A stretch of 64,000 bases of DNA, taken from positions 489,135 through 553,134 of the forward strand of contig NC_030385.2 in NCBI RefSeq assembly GCF_001625215.2. The letters are read 5' to 3'. This DNA is from Daucus carota subsp. sativus. Its lineage: Eukaryota > Streptophyta > Magnoliopsida > Apiales > Apiaceae. Position 1 is the stretch's first letter. Each line of letters begins with the position of its first letter. Below the pieces are notes generated by a model that made no database searches, had not been told where the DNA came from, and saw only the letters and a list, made by a program, of their open reading frames with translations. A program made the position numbers and the translations under genes. Shown here piece by piece: positions 56,411 to 64,000 of the stretch.

Positions 56411-58075
56411 ATGGACTTAACAATTTGTGCAGCACTCTTACTAGCAGCACTGTCTTTTTTTCTAGTCCTTGCCTATCTCCACCGCCGCAAAATCAACTCG
56501 CCACCAGGCCCCAAGCCCTGGCCTATCATCGGAAACCTTAACCTCATCGGTCCCCTACCTCACCGCACAATTCACCAATTGTCGAAAAAATATGGTCCTA
56601 TAATGCAGGTCCGGTTCGGTTCATTTCCAGTAGTTATTGCTTCTTCCGTGGAAATGGCCAAAATATTTCTCATAAATATGGATGCCAATTTCAGTGGCCG
56701 TCCCAAGACGGCCTCGGGGAAATATACAACGTATAATTACTCCGATATCACGTGGTCGCCTTATGGCGCGTACTGGAGGCAAGCCAGAAAATGGTGTGTG
56801 ACAGAGCTTTTCAGCAAGAAAAGGATCCAGTCTTATGAGTACATCAGGCAGGAAGAAACAAAGGCATTGTTGAAAGAACTTCACGCGGCTTCGGGGACTA
56901 ATGTTGTGATCAAAGATTATCTTGCGAAGGTTAGTTTGAACGTGATTAGTCGCATGGTGTTGGGGAAAAAGTATTCAGATGACAATGAGGAAGAGGAGAG
57001 TGGGATTGTTAGTTCTAAGGAGTTTACGGATATGATTGAGGAATTGTTTTATTTAAATGGTGTGCTGAATATTGGAGATTCGATTCCTTGGATTGATTTT
57101 TTGGATTTGCAAGGCTATGTGAAGAGGATGAAGATTCTGAGCTTCAAATTTGATAGGTTCTTGGAGCATGTTCTCGACGAGCATAATGAGAGGAGGAAGA
57201 ATGAAGGCCAAGATTTTGTGGCTAAGGATATGGTGGATGTTTTGCTTCAGCTGGCCGACGATCCAAATCTGGAGGTTAAGATCCAAAGGCATGGAGTTAA
57301 AGCCTTTACACAGGTATGTTGCGTTTAAAGAAAAGTATTAGATTTTAAAAGTTCTGCTTGATTGCTTTTAAGCTCATATTCAGTAAGTACTTTTGTTGGT
57401 CTGGTCTAATGAAGCAAGTTTTTTTTTTTTTTTTTTTTTAATTTTTATCAGGACCTCCTTGCTGGTGGAACTGAGAGCTCTGCAGTGACAGTGGAATGGG
57501 CGATTTCAGAACTTCTACGCAAGCCTGAAATACTGGAAAAGGCGACAGAAGAACTCAACCGAGTGATTGGAACAAGTAGATGGGTAGAAGAAGATGACAT
57601 GAGAAATCTTCCCTATATTCAAGCCATTGTCAAAGAGACAATGAGATTGCACCCTGTTGCACCACTGCTAGCACCACGTGAGGCTCGCCAAGACTGTAAA
57701 ATAGGCGAATATGATATTGTGAAAGGTACCCGGATTCTGGTAAGTGTATGGAGCATAGGGAGAGATCCTGCATTGTGGGAAGAGCCGAATGAATTTGTTC
57801 CCGAAAGATTTATTGGCAAGAATATCGATGTCATAGGAACGGATTTCGAGCTACTTCCATTTGGAGCTGGAAGAAGAATGTGCCCTGGATATGCTTTAGG
57901 AATGAAAGTCATTGAATCAAGTTTGGCAAATCTGTTGCATGGATTCAGTTGGAAACTGCCGAAATCAATGCAAGAAGATGAAGTGAATATGGAGGAAATA
58001 TTTGGGCTTTCAACTCCTAAGAAGATCCCACTGGTTACAGTTCCAGAGCCCAGACTTCCTCTCCAACTCTATTAG
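56411..58075 (+). CDS. Cytochrome P450, CYP92-type, copy 3, complete
   Basis: Exons 56411-57313 and 57452-58075 encode 508 residues with the same hinge, AGGTES, KETMRLHP, PERF and [12 protein letters not shown] motifs as copy 2. Only four residues differ between the two, none in a known catalytic motif, so both probably have the same activity. The ATG is the first of the conserved MDLTIC start. Nucleotide differences are uneven: about 14 in the first 520 bp, none but a T-tract length change over the next 745 bp including the intron, then about 17 in the last 400 bp. The upstream region holds a MITE not present at copy 2, so expression could differ. Confidence 0.94.
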
Positions 58076-58439
58076 GAATTTATCAACCCAAGTACTTATC
58101 TTGCTACTGCTTTTCATGTTAAGTTTGTTGACTCAAACCTTTGTCATTAGTATTATTTTCTACAAGGGTTTTATCAGAGTCAGTTATTAGTATCTTTTTT
58201 TAACTGTAATCGTATTTTTTGTTCGAGCGTGCTTGTTTTTAAAAGTAGGTGGTCAAATGCATGATGTGCTTGGCCAAACTTATATTATAAGAATATATTT
58301 ATTTTCAGCAAAAATAGATACGAATATTTATGTGATGTTTGATATATATATTTGAAATAATTAGTTGTTGTTAGAGAAAATAAATATATCTTTATAAGTC
58401 GTGGTCCACAGTTTCAAAACGTTGGATGAATATTCAACG

Positions 58440-58650
58440 GTCAGGATTATAACAATTTTTTTATACAAATATGATCTCGTACAACGCTTAAACACTGACC
58501 AACTCCCGTCTAAGCGCTCGACGTGTTAAAAAAAATTATAATCTTAGAGGCTAAAGTTGAATATTCAGTCAACTATTCGAAAACCATATACGACCCAAGT
58601 CGGCCACAGCCATAGACTGTCTATGGACCCTATATTTATATATTTTCCCT
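58440..58650. other. Junction of the duplicated block and the P450 wrecks
   Basis: Similarity to the 3' flank of copy 2 fades at about 58445. The following 200 bp (CGTACAACGCTTAAAC and GTCTAAGCGCTCGACG) has no homologue in this window and no coding sign. Confidence 0.5.
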
Positions 58651-59143
58651 GTATTAAAGCCATTGTCTTAAAGGCACTGTCAAGGAGACCATGAGATTGC
58701 ACCATGTTGCACTAATGCAAGCGCCACGAGAAGCTCGTGAACACCGTATAATAGGTAAATACGATTTGTTCAAGGTACCCGGATTCTGGTAAGTATATGG
58801 ACCATCACAATTCACAAGAGATCCTGCATTATATATGGGAAGAGCCAAATAAATTTGTTCCCGAAAGTTTAATCAGTGAGAATATTGGTGTCATATATAT
58901 GAACTAATTTCAGCTACTTCCATGTAGAGCTGTGAAAAGAATGTGTCTAGATATGCTTTAGGATCAAAGGTCATGAATCAGAGTTTGGAAAATCTATTGC
59001 ATGGATTCAGTTGGAACTTGGAAATTGCCCAACTCATTGCAAAAAGATGATTTGAATATAGAGGAGATATTTGGGCTTCCAACTCCTAAAAAGAGCTTCT
59101 GGTTTTAGTTCCAGAGCCCAGACTTCACCTAGAGCTCTATTAG
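58650..59143 (+). pseudogene. CYP92-type pseudogene, exon 2 only
   Basis: The fragment runs from the K-helix region (ATGAGATTGCACC, as in KETMRLHP) through a worn heme loop (GTGAAAAGAATGTGTCTAG) to a stop matching the family end (near 59143). Several frameshifts break the frame, the PERF motif is damaged, and exon 1 is absent. It lies 575 bp downstream of intact copy 3 in the same orientation. Confidence 0.85.
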
Positions 59144-59164
59144 AATGTAGATGATTTTAATATA

Positions 59165-60050
59165 GATGCGTTTTGGATCATATCCGGTTTGTTACAGTAT
59201 CTTCGGCAGAAATGGCAAAAACATTTCTTACAGACATGGATGCAAATTCCAGTGGCCGCCCTAAGACTGCCTCGCCGAAGTACTTAGCATACCATTACTC
59301 CGATATGACATGGTCACAGTGCGGGCCTTGTTGGAGACTGGCTCGGATGTGGTTTGCAACAGAGGTTTTCAGCAGAAAAAGGATGCGGTAGTATGAGTAC
59401 ATCAGGCCAGAAGAAACAAGTATTATGATACAAGAACTTCATGCGCTTTAGGGCCTAACGTTGTGATGAAGGATTATCTTGTTGACTTGAGCTTGAAAGG
59501 CATAGTGTTAAATCATTGATCCTGGTATATTTTAAACATTTAATCCATGAAAACTTTTTATAAATAAATAGAAGTATCCATTTAACAAATTATTTCAGGA
59601 CCTCCTTGCTGGTGGAACTGAGAGCTCAGCAGTGAATGTGGAATGGGCGCATTAAGAACTTTTATGCAAGCCTGAAATATTCAAGAAGGCAACAGAAGAA
59701 CTCAACAGAATCATCCGAAGAAATAGATGGGTAAGTGAAGATGACATGCAAAATCTCCCTATATTCAAGCCATTGTCAAAGAGACTTTCAGATTGCACCC
59801 TGGTTCGCCCCTGCTGGCAACACGAAAAGCTCGTCAAGACTGTAAAATATAGGTCAATTCTGATTTTGAACTACTTCCATTTGGAGCTGGAAGAAGAATG
59901 TGCCCTGGATATGCTTTAGGATCAAAGGTCATCGAATCAAATTTGGCCAATCTATTGCACGGATCTAACTGGAAACTGCCCAATTCAATGCTAAAAGATG
60001 ATCTGACTATGCTGTTTTAGAGGCCAGGCTTCATCCGGAGCTTTATTAAT
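59165..60050 (+). pseudogene. CYP92-type pseudogene, partial exon 1 plus exon 2
   Basis: Exon 1 material begins mid-gene (VSSAEMAKTFLTDMDANSSG) and runs to about 59510 with a stop after the RKRMR segment. A good acceptor then leads into GACCTCCTTGCTGGTGGAAC at 59599. Exon 2 keeps the I-helix AGGTES and the heme loop [13 protein letters not shown] in pieces, but about 150 bp between the K-helix region and the heme loop (including PERF) is missing. It ends near 60050. It has been dead longer than the 2-4% divergence between copies 2 and 3. Confidence 0.87.
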
Positions 60051-60447
60051 AGAATACTCGCCTTTCCTACCTTCTTACCCTCGTGTTTTTCGTTACAAGT
60101 ATGCTGGAGATACAGTATGTCTGCTTTATTTGACTTGCTGGTTTAGTCTATTCAATAAAATGAATATAAACAAATCTAGTGGTAGTAATACATCTTGCAG
60201 ATTATCATCAGATGTATTCAAGGACAGAAAAAATATAAAGCCAGATCGTCTCGGAGTTTCTGACAAGTGGAAAATCCAAATGCTAACGTTGTAATCTTGT
60301 TTGCATTTTGTTGCGGCTTCTTTTTGCAACTTATTGATACAATATAAGCTCAACATGAAAGAACATTTTAACAATTGGAACAATAAGGTAAAAAATATAT
60401 GTACATTTTGATAACAAATTTCCAGAGCTATCCTAAAGTTCCAATAC

Positions 60448-62355
60448 TCATACAACGTTTATTGGCATATCATAACCATTACCTAAAGTTGTATGCAGAA
60501 CACTATCGGAATACACAGCTCCCCGAGACCTCGATGACCTGAGGATGTAATTCTTGTGCACCTGGTTCACCTGCTCCCTGCAATCATTCTCAGCTTCTTT
60601 CTTTTCATCACCTGTATATGTTTCATCGGGTTTTTGATTGCTTATTATAGTACATTCCCCTTGTGTTGGAACCGTGTATACAAAGGAGTTCACTGGAATA
60701 TCGTTCAAGTCCAGTAGCGGCTCCAAAGTCATGACCACATCGACCATGGTCGGCCTGGTTTTAGCATTGTGGCTCAGGCAATGATAAGCCAGAGTAGCTA
60801 ACTTTTTGGCCCCTTTCCTTGAGTACGCGCCATCAAGTCTAGGGTCCATTATCCTGTCAAGCCTCTGAGAGTCCCGGAGAAGTGGTCTTAACCAACTCAC
60901 CAGATTCCTCTCTCGAGTGGGTCTACTCGTGTCCATGGCTCGTTTTCCAGTCAACAACTCTAACAAAACCACTCCAAAACAATACACATCACTCTTCGTC
61001 GTGACATGACCTGCAATTCCAGAGAATTGTAATATGTCAGCAGCCAATTAGTCCTGATAATCACACACTTGTTTATTGCAGTAATGTGAGAATGCTTAAA
61101 GTAATGGTAAATTACCAGTCATGATGTATTCTGGAGCAGCGTAGCCTTCGGTGCCCATGATTCGTGTTGTAACATGCGTGTTATCTCCTTGTGGACCGTC
61201 CAACGCGAGCCCGAAATCAGACAGTTTAGCACCGAAATCCTATTAAATTGGTCATGCGCATCAGCATCAACAGTTCATGTAACGGCTTTTAAATGTGCAA
61301 CTTCCACAAACGCGTAAAATTAATAATAAAATACTATAATAGGAAGTAGATGTGAGAGTCTCAAAATATCAAAATTTGAGTGAGAATCATAAGATACGCA
61401 TACTAAATATCTTAACAAATCACTATTTTGTGTTAGGAATTATACCGAGTCCAGAAGTATGTTGGAAGCTTTGAAATCTCTGTATATGACGGGCTGTTCT
61501 CCTCCGTGGAGAAAGGCGAGGCCTTTTGCAGCTCCAACTGCAATCTTTAATCGCGTCAACCAGGGCAATGAATCAGAGTACCCTGCCAGATTACCAAAAC
61601 ACAAATTTTAGCCCGATGAACGAACTTTACAAGCACTAGTTCATCGATCTTAATAGTTAATACTGATTGTGTCATTGATACTCACGTCCGAACAAATGAT
61701 TTTCGAGGTTGCCTTGCGGGATGTATTCATAAACCAGAAGCCTGTTTTGATCCTCGCAACAATAGCCTATCAACTTCACAAGATGCGGATGTGCTAATTG
61801 TCCGAGAAATATAACTTCAGCCTGCAACACATCGCATTCAAACAAGTGTCAGTAATGTAGGACTTACGAGGATCATATTGTATATTCTGCCAGTGGCCGA
61901 GTAAACTAAAGACCAAAGCAGGTAATGTTAATGTGAAATGTGAAATGCGAAATTCTCACCAGCCATTCTCTATGACCTTGTCTCGAATTCAAATCCAGCA
62001 ACTTGACAGCCACAGTTTGATGAGCTGCACCACTAGTACTAATCCGGTCATCTATAAACCCCTTATAAACCGGTCCAAACCCGCCCTTGCCTAAGTAATT
62101 ACACGACGAGAAGTTGTTTGTGATCAATTTAAGCTCCTCGACCGTGAAATTCTGAATGTTTTTCCATGCAATGAGCGAGTCAGGGAGGCCACTTTTATCC
62201 GAAAACACGGTAGAGTCGTTTCTGTTCATATCCAGAAGCGACACTCTTTTCGGAGAAATCTGCTTAGAGACTTTATTCTCAGGCTCAATCTGTTGGCTAC
62301 TCTGTGGCTTGAGACAACAAGGTAAGATAGAATTCGATATGATCTTGAGAAGCAT
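60448..62355 (-). CDS. Receptor-like cytoplasmic kinase, RLCK VII (RIPK-like), complete
   Basis: A Ser/Thr kinase of the membrane-tethered cytoplasmic class that relays immune and growth signals from receptor kinases. Exons on the minus strand are 62355-61960, 61821-61686, 61582-61446, 61239-61116 and 61010-60448, all GT-AG with agreeing phases, giving 451 residues. The N-terminus [17 protein letters not shown] has a Cys pair suited to palmitoylation. Kinase marks: glycine loop [15 protein letters not shown] with Lys118, catalytic YRDFKASN with Asp213, DFG at 231-233, and activation segment [18 protein letters not shown]. The catalytic loop has Tyr in place of His of HRD, normal for this subfamily. 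It agrees along its length with Arabidopsis RIPK as I recall it. It is convergent with the P450 wrecks. Confidence 0.93.
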
Positions 62356-62398
62356 TTTGTGTTGAAAGATTTACACAAGTTTGGCGAAGCGAATGACT

Positions 62399-62408
62399 TG
62401 TATATATA
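62399..62408 (-). promoter_or_regulatory. Probable TATA box of the kinase gene
   Basis: On the minus strand TTATATATAC lies about 45-55 bp before the ATG, giving a short leader. Confidence 0.5.
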
Positions 62409-64000
62409 AGGCCTTAAAATTATGAAAAATGAAAAGTGACAAGTACATATGCCAACTTTCTAGCTTTCTCACGTAGATTGTTTTGGACTAACGAACAGGA
62501 AGGGGGAAGGAAGATTCGTTTCTTCTTTGTATAAAATGGATCAGGCATTTATATTGACTTTGAAAAAACAGGGCCTTGTAATAAGTTACTTAAATCAAAC
62601 CTACTCGGTTGCTATACCGCCCATTCACACACAGTGATATAGTGTTTATTTTGATTTCATTTTCGACTTATAATAAGTTACTTAAATCAAACCTACTTGG
62701 TGCATAGATGAAAGATTGGCAGCTCCACATATGGAAACCCAGGGACTATTTGCTGTAATATGAGCAACACTTCGGCACAGCTGGTTACAGTTCGAGTTCT
62801 CCGTTTAAACTTTATTTTTGCCAAGTACGTTTAAACATTTTCTATGTACAATTGGTTGTCGTTCGCTTAAATAAACTACTCGTACCTGACTATTTTTTTT
62901 AAATTACTTGATGATCTAAGTGGCCCCCTTTTTCTTGTTGCAACCATTTGTTGCCAAATGAGATAGGTACATAACAAAATGTCACATTTGCTTCTGTTAA
63001 AGGAGTTGTTATATAATAAATGTCACATCTTTCAAATAAGATATGAAAATAAGAGAAAATTTTAATCCTACATATTTGGAGAACAGCTTTTTTTGCCGAA
63101 AAGGAAAAAATTAAAATAATTCAAAATGAATCAATTCATTTTATCTTAAATAATTAAAATTAAAATATCAAAAATGAAGAAATTATATTAAATAATTATT
63201 TCTCACTCTAAGTCGTCTTCTACGATTTTCCATCCAAATCCTGATAAAATTATAAAATCTATCCTTTACTTGTGATGAAGACAATTCTACTATCGATTAA
63301 TTTTAAGTCCCGATAAATTTCCGATCTTATCATATTAAAAGAACATTGTGAAAATGTCAAGGAGCCAGGGCAAGCTACAAAGTATCTAGAAGATCCCGGA
63401 CTTGTGAAATATTTGTAACCTTAATAAATTTCGTTGTTGTAGCATCGTCGTCAATCTCATTTGTCCGTATATATGTGTTGTTTATGTGAGTGGTGTATCT
63501 CTGTGTCAATTAATATATGTACATAGTGAGAGTTAAATAATGAAGCTGCAGCTTCTAGAAAGTAGAGTTAAAATATAGGGTAAAGACGGCAAAGCTCCTC
63601 CCTAGGTCAAGAACTGGCCAGTGACATGGAGTACAAAATCATGTTCATCTGGTTTACTGCTTTTCTATTAATAATTAATAATCTGTAATATAATAATTCG
63701 ACATAATGAGGTGAAAACTTTGAAAATGAAGGCCTCCAGAGGAGTCTCATCATATGTTGATCTTTTCTCTTCTAGAATTATTCTGTCATCATTCTTCTGT
63801 GAACTCAATCATTGCTTACGCCCTCCGTTATTATTTTTACAATTAAATTTTAAAAATTCATTAAATAAAATAATAAAATAAATTTTAAGGTGAAAATTTA
63901 TATTTTCATAAATTTGATGAAGTCTTATCAATATAAATGGTCAAATTCAATTCCAATTGAAGGTATTAAGTTATACTTAATTATCTTTAACAAGTTTGCT
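62409..64000. other. Upstream spacer of the kinase gene to window end
   Basis: AT-rich and without a supported gene. A 31-base phrase, TAATAAGTTACTTAAATCAA and on, occurs twice (62578-62608 and 62671-62701) with one difference. Confidence 0.6.

Noticed and set aside
1-64000. CRISPR arrays, operons, tRNA or rRNA genes
   Set aside because: The window is plant nuclear DNA with spliced genes. I saw no spaced repeat array of CRISPR type and no cloverleaf or rRNA sequence, though tRNAs were judged only by eye.

Overview
This is nuclear DNA of a flowering plant, most likely a eudicot. Genes carry GT-AG introns in AT-rich spacers, and the window holds a plastid-type 13-lipoxygenase, CYP92-type cytochrome P450s, a REM-type B3 gene and an RLCK VII kinase. 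An asterid fits the P450 and transposon flavour, but I cannot name the species.

Layout, left to right. A direct repeat of at least 375 bp lies upstream of a complete eight-exon LOX6-like 13-lipoxygenase (1509-6702, +). A MITE-bearing spacer follows, then two complete CYP92-type P450 genes (9815-11819 and 14128-15792, +). A decayed nucleoredoxin-like gene (minus) is followed by Stowaway-like and Mutator-like MITEs. Next comes a four-domain REM/B3 gene (minus, 21301-24257), broken by a 746-bp hAT-type insertion and by a stop codon placed exactly at an exon end. A Helitron-like 3' end and an RPA3-like fragment lead into a very young Ty3/Gypsy Tat-lineage LTR element (26488-39290). That element carries an antisense gene block and an array of short palindromes.

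The right half begins with a CACTA-type end, old repeats and an inverted copy of the Helitron tail. A PABP-like RRM gene follows (44017-47395, +), then the 3' part of an RGG-box gene (minus), a long gene-poor stretch, and a Helitron PIF1 helicase fragment cut off beside a Copia-type LTR relic. A third complete P450 (56411-58075, +) is nearly identical to the second. Two P450 wrecks come next, and a complete RIPK-like cytoplasmic kinase (minus, 60448-62355) closes the gene content.

The clearest biology is a small CYP92 cluster still being reshaped. It was built by segmental duplication, one promoter copy carries a MITE absent from its twin, and a gene-conversion tract of about 745 bp seems to link two copies 42 kb apart. 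LOX and CYP92 enzymes could both act in stress chemistry (oxylipins, hydroxylated or volatile products), but joint function is inference only. I found no clearly new system. The strongest novelties are the conversion tract, the doubly broken REM gene, the empty-site MITE and the palindrome array in the young Tat element.
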